Shown here piece by piece: positions 1 through 10,129 of a stretch of DNA of 64,000 nt. Position numbers and translations under genes: made by a program. The notes below the pieces were generated by a model that did no database searches, had not been told where the DNA came from, and worked only from the letters and a program-made list of their open reading frames with translations. Where the stretch lies: assembly GCA_963931925.1 (NCBI GenBank), contig OZ007580.1, forward strand, positions 4,844,629 through 4,908,628, written 5' to 3'. The stretch comes from Onchidella celtica. Lineage: Eukaryota > Mollusca > Gastropoda > Systellommatophora > Onchidiidae. Positions within the stretch are counted from its first letter, which is position 1. Every line of letters begins with the position of its first letter.

Positions 1-297
1 AAGACCTATAACAAATGCACGCTTTGACGCTTGTTTAAAATGCGTTGTGGCACTTGTTAAGCTGTTTCGCAGTTTCGATTTAGTCTAACTCCTTATCATG
101 ATACATGACTTTGGTACTAAAGCCGCAAACTTTTAACGTCGACTTTCTCATTTGTACAAAAAGTGGAGTTGGAACACACACAAACTAAGGTCTTGAGTTT
201 AACTTCTTTAACCAGGTGAATATTTTGATGATGTGTCGGACATGGGGCTTGGATGTTTTACACGGTAATAACTCCCATGCTCGAGGTATTAGTATAT

Positions 298-582
298 TCA
301 CCTTTCACCTAGGCGTTGTCCACCCACTGCAGGATGTAGCCCCCCCCCCTCCGACAATGCTTTCCATTCTCTTCTGTCCGTTGTTTTCCTCATCCATGTT
401 GTTCCTCCTCTTTTTGTAATGTCTTTCTTCCATCTTCTTCCTGGTCGTCCTTCCATCTTCTTCCTGGTCGTCCTTCCATCTTCTTCCTGGTCGTCCTCTT
501 GTTCTTTTTCCTGTCTTGTCTGACATTCAGTGCAGCATTTACTCCGCCTATTGTCATTCATCCTCCCTACAATATTCAACAT
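298..582 (-). pseudogene. LINE 3'-end remnant: C-terminal tail of a reverse transcriptase ORF
   Basis: The minus strand reads GRPGRRWKKDI, then GTTWMRKTTDRREWKAL, then EGGGLHPAV. This is the recognisable tail found after the RT domain of many animal non-LTR retrotransposons (GRP..RW.DDI...AG..WM..A.DR..W..LEEA). The RT core is absent, so it is a 5'-truncated copy. The segment before the motif is an in-frame tandem expansion of a 24-bp unit (about 427-500) that gives repeats of the type GRPGRRWKDDQEEDGRTTRK. Confidence 0.7.
427..500. repeat. Three-copy 24-bp minisatellite inside the LINE tail
   Basis: The unit CTTCCATCTTCTTCCTGGTC plus four bases recurs in tandem. The unit length is a multiple of three, so the LINE frame is not broken. 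Confidence 0.75.
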
Positions 583-965
583 CGTTCAAAATCGTTCCCG
601 ACAGAATGAGTAGTTCTTTATCATAGGATGGAAGTTGAGTAGGCTGGTAACACAGTGAGTCAGGCCTGATCTGTTTTGTCTCAGTTTTAGTGTGAACTAT
701 GGAGTTAAAAGGAACCTCGCGCACTAGCCAGACCGAAACAACGCTGTCTCAATAAGTTGAGGAGGTACGAGCAACTTTCAAAACCTGCTAAGTCACACTT
801 CTTAAAAAAATGAGTTGCCGTCCTTGACATCAAATCAGCCATAAAACCTGTCTACAGCTAAAACATTAATGGCAATCAAAACGCACAGTCAATGCGGTTT
901 TCATTTAAAATGTAAGTACGTCTCAGATTCAGTATTATGCTGTGTCAAATGTAGCAGAGTTGACA

Positions 966-1335
966 GGGGACAAGGTGGTCTAGAGGCAAGGTGCTCGCTT
1001 CTCATGCCGAAGGTAGCCTACCAGGTTTAAATCCCGGTCGGAACACAATCGTGTTGGAGTTTTTGGATTTTTCTCATATTTTCCTGTCCTTGATCCCATG
1101 GTGGGTAGGACCCATCACCTAGTTTCTCAGACAAGGACGAAAAAACTCGGAGGTCCCGTGTGCACGCTGCGCACATTAAAGATGCCTTGGCAGTTGGAAA
1201 TCGAGAAGAGCAGGCTTAACAGACCGCTGCCAAGGCAAAATTCTAAAAAAACAAAACAACAAATTAATCCCTACCACAACAAGAAACAAAAACAAAAAAT
1301 GTGAGGTGTAAAGGCCTCCTAGAATAAAGACATAA
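966..1335 (+). mobile_element. tRNA-derived SINE, copy A
   Basis: The 5' tRNA-like head carries an A-box-like TGGTCTAGAGGCAAGG and a B-box-like GGTTTAAATCCCGG. A conserved body follows (TTTTTCTCATATTTTC, TCGGAGGTCCCGTGTGCACG, TTAAAGATGCCTTGGCAGTT) and then an AC-rich tail that ends in GCCTCCTAGAATAAAGAC. Copies B, C and D share all blocks. Confidence 0.8.
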
Positions 1336-1377
1336 AACGAAAGCAGAGTTGACTCAGGACGGGGGGGGGGGGTAATT

Positions 1378-1705
1378 ATTTTAGGAAGTTCGCTGCTCTA
1401 GGCATTGATATCTCGTTTTCTTTTTTCTTGTTAATTTTTTGCATGTTTTTATGGTAGGGATTAGTTTGTTGTTGGTTTCATTTTGCCCTGGCCGAGACCT
1501 TGTCAGGCCTGCTTTTCTCGATTTCCAACTGCCAAGGTATCTTTAACGTGCACACGGCCCTCCCAGTCTGAGAAGACTAGGTGTTTGATCTTACCTACCA
1601 TAGAATCAGGGACAGGAATTTCCCCCCAAATTTCCAACCTGCCTGCACCGACCGGGAATCGACCCCGCTACCTGCAGCATGAGAGGCGAGCATAAGACTT
1701 CGGTC
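1378..1705 (-). mobile_element. tRNA-derived SINE, copy B (inverted)
   Basis: Same family as 966-1335 in opposite orientation. The head on the minus strand reads GCTCGCCTCTCATGCTGCAG and GGTCGATTCCCGGTCGG, and the tail lies near 1378-1400. Facing copy A at 43 bp, it could form a long hairpin in a transcript. Confidence 0.78.
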
Positions 1706-1911
1706 TTCCGCAGCGTAGCAGTTCAGATCTAGTCATACATCCTTGTGTAATACGTTTCTAGTTTATGAAAATTGTAAAAACTTCTTGGACAGTATTTTGT
1801 GATGATGTTCGTCCATTGTTCACGATGATGACCATGACTTCATCTTCTATTGCTTTGTGGAGTCTTCTAATGTGGCTGAGAAGTCCAATCTAGGCACGGA
1901 ACTGTCTGCCA

Positions 1912-2116
1912 CATAAGGGTAGCCACACAAAGGCCATCGAATTCGGTCACCGAGCCACTAGGCGCTTTAGGTGAAAAGAATTGCACTGCATAAACGGACC
2001 GAATCTAGGCGGGCTCTGTGTGCAGTTGTTGAAATTATATAGTGCAATTCTTCTCACCTAAAGCGCCTAGTGGCTCGGTGACCGAATTCGGTGGCCTTTG
2101 TGTGGCTACCCTTATG
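1912..2116. repeat. Long near-perfect inverted repeat (hairpin), 76-bp arms
   Basis: Arm 1912-1987 is the reverse complement of arm 2041-2116 with two mismatches in 76 positions; the loop is 53 bp. The right arm is the coding 3' end of the antisense LINE remnant, so the left arm is probably an inverted duplication of LINE sequence. The arms include GAATTCGGTCACCGAGCC on one side and its complement on the other. Confidence 0.9.
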
Positions 2117-2608
2117 CAGTGTAGCCTATATGATATTGCGCACTTCAGGCCAGTGGGTGGCTGGGAAGAAGAGCTGGCTGCTCGTGCTTTTCGCGTTGCC
2201 CTTTTGCTTTCAACGGCTGCCTTGCGTCGTTGTTTAGTTGACATCGTTTCTTTCTTTATCAGGCTGTACCCTATTGGTTGGTCTGACTCGAAGGTTTTCC
2301 AGGTCTCGGCAGGAATGTCCAAGCTCTTTAGGGCCGTCTCTAGAGGAGAGTATGTATATATATAATATACTTTGCATATTGGCACGGGAGAGGACCTCAG
2401 TGTCGAGGATTCATTCCTACCATTTGATGTTCAACAGCCTGCGGAGGCAGGTTGTATAAAAGTGGTTCAGCTGCCTTGCATGTCTGCTGTAACCAGTCCA
2501 CGATTTGCATGCATGCAGAATCGTTGTTATCACTGCTTGGTAGATTTTGAGGCCAATTCCCCTGCGTTTCCAGAACAGTATTTTGTTTTTAGTATTAGCT
2601 TCATACAT
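2035..2608 (-). pseudogene. LINE 3'-end remnant, frameshifted, antisense upstream of the lectin gene
   Basis: Positions 2608-2417 on the minus strand read LKIYQAVITTILHACKSW, then HARQLNHFYTTCLRRLLNIKW, the classic end of a non-LTR RT domain (VYKAV..TLLYG...W..Y..H...LE.FH..CLR.IL.IKW). After a frame change, 2385-2035 continues with LKSLDIPAETWKTFESDQP, KQRRKAAVESKRATRKARAA and a degenerate Cys/His tail (LKCAISYRLHCIRV). That is the usual LINE C-terminal linker and zinc finger. The break between the two frames and the missing 5' part mark it as dead. It ends 17 bp before the lectin TATA candidate, and its 3' end forms the right arm of the hairpin at 1912-2116. Confidence 0.75.
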
Positions 2609-2624
2609 GTACTCGTTTTATGGT

Positions 2625-2630
2625 TATAAA
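2625..2630 (+). promoter_or_regulatory. Possible TATA box of the lectin gene
   Basis: TATAAA stands 91 bp upstream of the lectin ATG, just outside an antisense LINE fragment. A second AT-rich candidate lies near 2668-2676. Position alone supports it, and no initiator was identified. Confidence 0.3.
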
Positions 2631-2720
2631 CATGCCAAGCCAAAAATGTGACCAAATGCCTCTCTTAATATAATAGGAAGAATTTGTGCCGAGACCAACT
2701 ACTGGACAAGCTCAGCCATC

Positions 2721-5700
2721 ATGCAGATGCAAGTTCTACTGTGTTCAGCCCTGCTGTTCGTCAGCTGGGTAGTGGCAGAAGGTGAGTAGACAGACATGGG
2801 TAGTTGGGATAGATAACAATAGGTAGACATCTAAAGGTGCAACAGGCAAGAGCAGACAGACATCGGTGGTTGGGCTTTATATAACAAATACTTCACAGCA
2901 ATTTATCCCCACCTCCACCCCATCCCACCCCGACCAGATACTGTGAAGTAAACGTTCCCTCCAGAACTTTTGCTTCGTAGCAAACGTTCCCCCCTTGAAT
3001 AAATACATTTACATACACGCTGAAAATTAAATATTTTCCCCGACCAAATACATGTACTATAAACGGAATGTGTGAATTTATGAAACCAAAAAATAAGGAA
3101 ATGCTTTTTATACTGCGGCCTAATTACCGGTACCCATAATTTCAGACTGAGAGAGAAACTGCTCGCCTCTCATGCCAAGGGTCCCGGGTTCTAAACCCGG
3201 GCAGTGCAGACATGTTGGAAATTGGGATTTTTCTCATATTTTCAAGTCCCTGATCCTATTGGGGAGTAGGATCGAGTACCTAGTCTTCTCGGATAAGGAC
3301 GAAAAAATTCGGAGGGCCCGTGTGCACGTTGCGCACGTTAAAGACACCTTGGCAGTTGGAAATCGTAAAGAGCAGGCCGAACAGGCCGCTGCCCGGGCAA
3401 AATTGAAATTAATAGATTAAAATTTATCCATATCATCCCCCCACCAGCAACAACAAAATTTGTTATTCATTATTAAATATATATTATTATTTATAAATAT
3501 TCAAATATTTGTATTGATTCAAATATTATTTGTATTGTGAGTTGTTTACTGCGCCTAACAGGCTGTGTCACAATTTGCTCTGAGATAGAGAGAGATAGAG
3601 AGAGTGAGCGAGACAGGGAGAGAGAAAGAAGCAGTGTAGTGTGTTGAGCGCTTTGCAGGCGCCCCATTCTGCTCTGTGGTTGAGGGAGGTTTCTTCTGTA
3701 AAGCGCATAGAGCATTTTAAAAATGGATATGCGCCATATAAAATAATAATAATAATAATAAGAAGAAGAAGAAGAACGACGAAGGAAGGCCCACGTAACA
3801 ATACTACTGACATAGTTGTTGTTTGTTTACTTCCTTTTCTCTTTTCCGTTCAGAATTTCCCGTTGTCTCCCCTTTCTTTCAGCCTTACTTCTTCATAATC
3901 GACATATATATAATATGCTGTTCCAGTCAACATTTTAAATTAAAAAAAATAATTATCTGTTTATTTCTCTTGCGGGGGTTGTGTCAGATTTGTACATATA
4001 GAGTGTATTTTTTATTTGATCGTATGTTTTTTGTCTTGTTTTTTGGGGGGAAGAGGGGAGGGGGGCTATTTTATTTGTTGATTTACATCAGAATCTGTTT
4101 ATTTGTTGCTTTTATTGTAATATTTACCTATAATTCTTATACGGTGTGTGTGTATGGACGTGCACGCATACGTGTTTGTGAAGATAACAGACAAACAGAA
4201 TGGCATTGCTCAGAACGGTCAGTTCCTGTCGGGTGTCATAGATTTGGTCCTAACTGACGAATCAAAATATTGTGATATCTCGCTGCCAAGGATCCTAATC
4301 TCGTACAGATCAAATGGACAGGTATTTTTGAAAGACACACTTTTCCATTTGCTATTCGAGCAGCAGGTGTGGCTTCCAGTGGAAATGCAACAGTGTACAA
4401 ATGAGGCCGGACCCATTCTTAGCCACGGGCCTGTAGGATGCTAGAATCAAGGAAACACTTGGCAGTGTAAATTAAAACTGATTCTCTGCTGGTTGTGGCC
4501 TGTCATTGATCACACACAAAAGGCCACTTTTTGTACCCACAAACAAGACGAATCCATTTCAGTTTTAACACATTAATTTGATGGTGTGCAATTTTGAAGT
4601 TCTGCTAGTAAATCGCTGTTTTCTTTTATCTTCTTGCCATCGTTGCTTACAAGTGCGTAGGCCTACCACCCCTAGACGATGGGAATAGTCCAGCTGTCTA
4701 CTCTTGACACGTGTCAGCTGAGCGCTTGAAACGTGTGACATTTTGTTTTTGTATGAAGTTCGTTATTTCTTTTATTGCTAATAATTGGCTAAAACAGTAA
4801 AATAGACATGAGAGAGAGAGAGAGAGAGATGGGGGGGGGGAGAGAGAGAGATGGGGGGGGGGGGGAGAGAGAGAGAGATGGGGGGGGGGGGAGAGAGAGA
4901 GAGAGAGAGAGAGATCCAAGAGGAACTGTTGTAGAAGTAATTATTATTTGCGGTAGTCGTTGTTTTTTTGTTGTGCTGTCAGAGGAGAGAAGGGTAGCAA
5001 GAAACTGTGTCTAAGAATGGTCAGATGTTCGGTGGTTGAGTTCTGTTTTATTTTAAAATTTTTGTTTTTCTGTGCGGAAAAGACGAAACTAGCAACAGCA
5101 CCAACACTGTCGAGGTTGGTAGTCCTATTAACTGACAAGCATAAACATATCGAACTGGTCAAAAGTCTTCATATTTGGTCAAATAAAGGAGGGACCTTTT
5201 ACTATGAAGTATTTGCTCGGGGGGAACATCTACAATATAGCACTTGTTCCCGGGGGGGGGGGGGCGACTACTTCATAGCGTTTGTTCCGGGGGGACCATT
5301 TGCAGTGGGGGAACGTATACTTCACAGCTGCCAAAAAGCGTGAACCACGAAGTACCTGTTCCGTGGGAACGTCTACTATGGGTGACCAAATACTTCGTCA
5401 CACCGGCATTAACACAAATAACAGACAGCAATTTTTGGTTTAATCTACAGATTCGTGCTTCAAGCAATCCTGTTATTCCTTGAATCCGAACCCAGGCACT
5501 TTTCGCCAAGCTAAGGTAAAGTCTTCAGTCTGACTATGCTGACTTTCAAATTCTCTAAGTAACCAATAATTTAGTCTCGTCACTATGAATGTCTGCTGTC
5601 TGTCTATTTCTTGTTGGTTTTAGGTCTTTATTTTAGGAGGTTCGCTGCTGTTGGCATTTAGACTCCACTTTTCATAATGTTTTTGTGTATTTTTGAGTTT

Positions 5701-8700
5701 TTTGTGTTTTTTTTAAAGTTTGCCCGGGCAACGGCCTTATTAGGCCTGCTCTTCTCGACTTTCAGCTGCTAAGACATCTTTGAAGTGCGCAACGTACACA
5801 CTGGCCCTCAGTGTTTTTCGTCCTTATCCGAGAAGACTTGGCGCTCGATCCTACCTACCATAGGATCAGAGACAGGGAATTTTCGCCCAAAATTCCAACA
5901 GGGCTGCGTCGACTGGAGATCGAACCCGGTACCTTCGGCATGAGAGGCACGACCCCGCCTCTAGACCAACGAACGTGGCCCCTGGTTGTGTGTAATCATA
6001 ATAATCATAACACCAGCTTTTGTCCTCAGATGTTTTGTTTGTCTCTGGGCGGGAAGCTGGCAGAGATTGAAACAAGCAATGAACAAGAGTTTATCAGTAA
6101 CTGGCTCAGACGGAAGAGAAGTAAGATTTTTTTTTTCTACTTTCATGACATTCTCCTCTGTCACTGGTATCACTGGCCGTCCATCACGGTGGTCATCTTC
6201 AGTGGACATCACTCCACATTTGAATTTCTTACACCGCTATTTTGTTGTACCATATGATGGAGAGTCATTTCCATGAACTGCTTGCATCTCCACGAGAAAG
6301 CTCTGTTTAGTAAACATAAACATTTTATAACTGCCCTGAGCTCAATTTCCTCCTAAATTCTGATGCTTAAAGTTAAATTAGCAGAAGATCAACACCTCCT
6401 TTCACTAGGAGTGTTCTATCCCCAAGACTACTAAACGGAAATTTCCGAAAATTTGCATGCACTCTAGTACATGTAAGAAATTGATCTGCATCCACAATAA
6501 GTTTCAAGACTTTTTCTCTATCCATTCATACAAGAACTAAGGTCCCACAATGTGCAAACTGAGGTGCGACTACTTCATAGCGTTTGTTCCGGGGGGACCA
6601 TCTGCAGTGGGGGAACAAATACTTCCCGTCATACTTATTAATTTTACTAGAAGAAAATGCGTTGTTTTTTTTCCGGTTCAAAATGTGGGACCACCTTCTT
6701 TTGTTCAACCAGTGAGTATGTATTTATAGAGAGGTTTCACTATTGGTCGATTTGCACTGCGGGACACGGGAGACTCCGCGAAACCACTGTTAGCATGGAG
6801 CGGAAAGTAGGTCGCTACGGTAAACAATACCCGTTTGTGCATTTCCAAGGAGCGTAAGAACTTACAAACGGCTCTAAATAGTTTCTATCACTCAGCCCCA
6901 AAAATATGAATAAATCACAGTAAACAGATATGCACACTATCTTCGGTGAAGGCGGTCTCTTTCAATTCTTGTTTACCGCAGCGACCTAGTTTCGCGATTT
7001 GACGGAAGTGAGACCTCTCTATACACTCTCTGGTTCAACTCAGTTGTGGCTCAATATCAACGAAAGTATTAAAACCAAAGTGAACATCATGACGTTTTGA
7101 AATATATGCACGCGCACCTTTACGCCTCTCCATGCGTAATCTGATATTTTGTAGAATTTAGGGATCAGCGGTTAAAAACCCGTTCGTGGTTACACTGGAG
7201 GCCTTACTTAATGATTAAATCTTGATGAAATTTGAACATAGCATTACACATATATAATGGACATAACTCTTCCAAAATTTCTCACGGATTCATCAAAAGA
7301 ATTGTGAGATATTTGGTGTCAGTGTTGGGACAGTTTTGTTGTTGTTTTTTATCACCCGATAATTTACATATCTTTGTACTATATATTTTATTTGAGCGTT
7401 TTTCCAAAAGTGGGTAAGACAAATTTTGCAACTTGTAACTGAACAGTTACACCGCGCCTTACACTAATTTTAGGTGACTATCTGAAAGTAGCCATAACCA
7501 TGCAAAATTTGACCTAATCAGTTTGGAGAAATGCCCTTCAATTATGTATCTACACAGAACTTCTATACTTGCAGTTGGCGACACATGGCTAGGAGGGTCA
7601 GACTTTTTCAAAGACGGCGATTTCATCTGGACATCGACTGGTGCTCGTCTAGAGAGGGCATTCTGGCTCCCAAATGAGCCGAGCAATGATGGCGGCAGTA
7701 TGTGTATACAGTAGTTGTGTACAATTATGTGTCTTTTGTGTGTGTGTCCATCTACATCAATCAATCACACTATAATCGAGCTAGAGGGTGAACATATTAT
7801 AAGCACCTGAAACTTCCTGGCTATGGGGTCAAAAGTAATGAAATTTTGTGTACTGCCTCAGTTTTTTATGATGCGTTACGCGGACACAATTTAGGGCAAA
7901 ATTCAGTTCTTAATGTTATTTATTTGCGATTTCTTAAACCGCAAGTTATGAGAAGCATTTTTGTCGAGGAGAATCGAAAGTGTGATCGGAAAGTCCGTTT
8001 TCCGGGCTAGCTAGTAGGCCTACTAGCAAAGTTATGTTTCAAGACTGGCCGATGGCTGGCATCATAAATTTCAAGCCCATCAATTTAAGCCTCTATATCG
8101 CGAAAAGCCAACTGAGAAAGTCGTTGCTGAAGAGGTCGCCACTGTGATTCCGGACAGTGTTTCCCACTCTAAACTTTGAAATAGCCACAGGAAATCTATA
8201 CTTCAAAGTGTGCTTAGAAGAGACACTTCGGGCAATTTAATGTGGGCTAGTTGGATGGGTCTTTGAGATGGATCTACCATTCTTCACTGGACATGCAACA
8301 TTTTGTCCAGCATCATATTCGCTACATTTAAAGGGCCGGGTAGGATTAAAAACTGAACATCTTCCGAGGGGTATTTGCCATATTGTTTGTTATACATGTA
8401 TATGCATTTATTTGGGGGGGCTCTTCTAGAAATGAGGGATTGAAGTTTGGCTGGCAAAAGTGTTTAAACACATTATATTATACATCACATCACAAACACA
8501 TATCTCGAAGAGCTTTTAAATTTAACCGATTGGAATGACACCTATACATAAAGAAATTAGGAGTGAGAGAACCACTTTCACGACAAAACCTCAAAATCGG
8601 CAAAAGGTCACATACAACAATATTTTATGGCAACTACCCCTCGATATCTATGTTCACTTCATAATTTCTTGAAACTAAGTGCTCAAGGCTCAATGATCAC

Positions 8701-10029
8701 AAAATACAGATACATGTATGAACATTCCAAGAAAACTTCGAACAACTCGTGGTGAATCAAGGCAAAATGCTGTAGGTGGGACGACCTAAATTTGTCACAT
8801 TCTCCATGCAAACATAATTATAAGATCTATGCGAAATAGCAACCGGGTACAAAAATAGGATTTTTCAGCCAAGGGCAATGCCATTTATATTATCATAAAT
8901 CAACTTTACATGCCTTTTTTATTTTTGTGTCGGTGTCTGCCCACAAAAATACAAAAAGAAAAAGATTTTGATATTTCAGACATACAAAGGTAAATCACAT
9001 GTATAAGTACATGTACTTCCTCTTAAAAATTACTTCCCCTTTTCCGCAAGTACGATCTTCAACCCGCATGAGATTTTTGTCCGTCTATTTACTTGACTCT
9101 ATGAATATGTTAGTTCTAATATTTGTGTCACCTTCAAAGAAAACTGCCTTCGCGTCTATGTGTGCGTGTACACGTAATTCAGAGTTCATACAAAGTCTTG
9201 AAAGCTAAGCTTAAGGACTTTTTAAGGACTTCCTAAGGACTCACAGCAAACAAATTAAGGACCTGTGTGCCCGTGACCAAGAAATATTACAACTATGCAA
9301 GTGGTGTGCAGCACTCACAGAAACGTGATGTTTCTGTATCCAGAGTTCAAACAGTAAATTCACTGGGAAAAGTTCAGTTATTTCAGAGTACCAATTACCC
9401 AGTGTGCAATTGGAAGATTTGAATCTCAAATCTTTCATCTGAAACCCAAATTTTAAGGACGTTGGCATCATTTTCAGAATTTAAGGACTTTTTGAGTACT
9501 CCTTTTTTCTTTTATGAAAATTAAGGACTTTAAGGACTTTTAAGGACCTGTGTGAATCTGGTACTTTGAATGTTTGCATGAGAATGGCCGGTGGTTGGTG
9601 GGCGCTTCTGGTCCCAGGGTCTCCTTCTGCCCTATCATCATTGTGTTCTATTCTGTCTACCGTCTTGGTTCTTCCTAGCACAATGTGACCGTCCATATGC
9701 TTTCTCCAAACTCAAACTTGTATGAGAACGACCGTCCAAAATGCATACATCATTACACGTATTGGCAAAACAAGTAGACAAACTGAGAGAGTGGAAGACA
9801 AACTTTCTCACAAACAGACACAAGATAGATGGACAATCCTACAGACAGCTTTTCTGAAGTAAAACAAAAATGAGATGGACATTGAACCTCTAATACTTTT
9901 CTCCGATTTTTGTCCTATCCTCCAGAGGAGCATTGCATCGCCATGAGACAGCGAAATGTCTATAAATGGGCTGTTGACGACTGTAACGAGAGTCGCGCGG
10001 CCATCTGCGAAAGGACTTACCTTCCATGA
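2721..10029 (+). CDS. Secreted single-domain C-type lectin, complete, five exons
   Basis: Exons 2721-2781, 5451-5515, 6030-6120, 7575-7697 and 9926-10029 join in frame (phases 1, 0, 1, 1), all with GT-AG introns, to give 147 aa. Residues 1 to about 20 are a signal peptide (MQMQVLLCSALLFVSWVVAE), so the protein is probably secreted. The rest is one long-form C-type lectin fold: an N-terminal Cys pair (SCFKQSCYSL), FCLSLGGKLAEIE for helix 1 and strand 2, DTWLGGSD (the WIG-like core), LPNEPSNDGG, then HCIAM, DDC and AIC, which complete the conserved disulphides. The Ca2+/sugar motif reads EPS instead of EPN or QPD, and the usual WND triplet is WAV, so classical mannose or galactose binding is doubtful. 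Secreted lectins of this size in molluscs usually act in mucus, haemolymph immunity or egg fluids; which applies here cannot be told. The family assignment is firm; the ligand is unknown. Confidence 0.92.
3150..3413 (+). mobile_element. tRNA-derived SINE, copy C, in lectin intron 1
   Basis: B-box-like GGTTCTAAACCCGGGC, the shared TTTTTCTCATATTTTC block, and the CGGAGGGCCCGTGTGCACG and TTAAAGACACCTTGGCAGTT blocks are present. The extreme 5' end is degraded and the AATAAAGAC tail is not visible. Confidence 0.75.
3630..3772 (+). mobile_element. SINE-type 3' module ending in an AAT microsatellite
   Basis: TAAAGCGCATAGAGCATTTT followed by GCGCCATATAAAATAATAAT is the GCGC..TATAAAT(AAT)n tail module seen at the ends of many invertebrate SINEs. 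It sits in lectin intron 1. No tRNA-like head is seen directly upstream, only a GAGA-rich stretch. Confidence 0.5.
3773..5190. other. Lectin intron 1, mostly unassigned
   Basis: AT-rich, T-run-rich sequence with no supported exon. A reading frame at 4148-4444 (+) has no recognisable similarity and is not flanked by a good splice acceptor and donor. It includes the (GA)n/(G)n microsatellite listed separately. Confidence 0.5.
4808..4915. repeat. GAGA and poly-G compound microsatellite
   Basis: Four GA blocks are separated by ATGGGGGGGG runs of 8-12 G. The resulting reading frames on both strands are repeat artefacts. Confidence 0.95.
5190..5400. repeat. GGGGAAC-rich repeat cluster, related to 6564-6636 and about 2925-3060
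   Basis: Units of the form CTTCATAGCGTTTGTTCC, then GGGGGGACCAT, then TGCAGTGGGGGAAC alternate in both orientations. A nearly identical single unit lies at 6564-6636, and a degraded cytosine-strand version at about 2925-3060. Each unit is a loose palindrome around GTTCCCC/GGGGAAC with G-runs of up to 13. Confidence 0.75.
5628..5981 (-). mobile_element. tRNA-derived SINE, copy D, in lectin intron 2
   Basis: The minus strand starts with GGGGCCACGTTCGTTGGTCT and GGGTTCGATCTCC (B box) and runs to a complete tail rich in A/C that ends in AACCTCCTAAAATAAAGAC. This copy is the best preserved at both ends. Confidence 0.8.
6564..6636. repeat. Single unit of the GGGGAAC repeat
   Basis: Shares about 55 consecutive positions with 5263-5320, differing in only a few bases. 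It lies in lectin intron 3. Confidence 0.8.
6725..7023. mobile_element. MITE with TATAGAGAGG terminal inverted repeats
   Basis: The left end, TATAGAGAGGTTTCACT, is inverted at the right end (ACCTCTCTATA). Inside both ends lie AGGTCGCTACGGTAAACAA and its complement. About 299 bp, non-coding. A second copy enters the window at 63885. TA flanks the GAGAGG termini, suggesting a TA-duplicating (Tc1/mariner-like) superfamily. Located in lectin intron 3. Confidence 0.75.
7700..9925. other. Lectin intron 4, including a TAAGGACTT repeat patch
   Basis: No coding signal is visible. At 9211-9550 the 9-mer TTAAGGACT and variants recur about ten times, in two clusters flanking a 200-bp core that carries ATTAAGGACCTGTGTG-like ends. 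This suggests a small non-autonomous element. The remainder looks unique. Confidence 0.5.
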
Positions 10030-10118
10030 AGATCGCTGACCTCTGGCAATGATAGGCCTACATGTATTTGAGAACCATTCGCATTTCGGTTTTGTTTTTG
10101 GTGTCTGAGAAAATAACA

Positions 10119-10124
10119 ATTAAA
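10119..10124 (+). terminator. Poly(A) signal ATTAAA of the lectin gene
   Basis: ATTAAA lies 90 bp after the lectin stop codon, giving a short 3' UTR of roughly 110 bp. It is the first such hexamer downstream of the stop. Confidence 0.55.
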
Positions 10125-10129
10125 GCCTA

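Noticed and set aside
1016-1040. tRNA-like B box (and similar at 3183 and 5923)
   Set aside because: Each belongs to a tRNA-derived SINE followed by the same non-tRNA body; no cloverleaf with an intact acceptor stem was seen.
2042-2365. 107-aa plus-strand frame
   Set aside because: It is the reverse of the LINE C-terminal ORF and spans the hairpin arm; the minus-strand reading explains it.
3823-4257. 144-aa plus-strand frame
   Set aside because: Extremely Phe/Ile/Leu-rich translation of T-rich intron DNA; no family similarity and no splice context.
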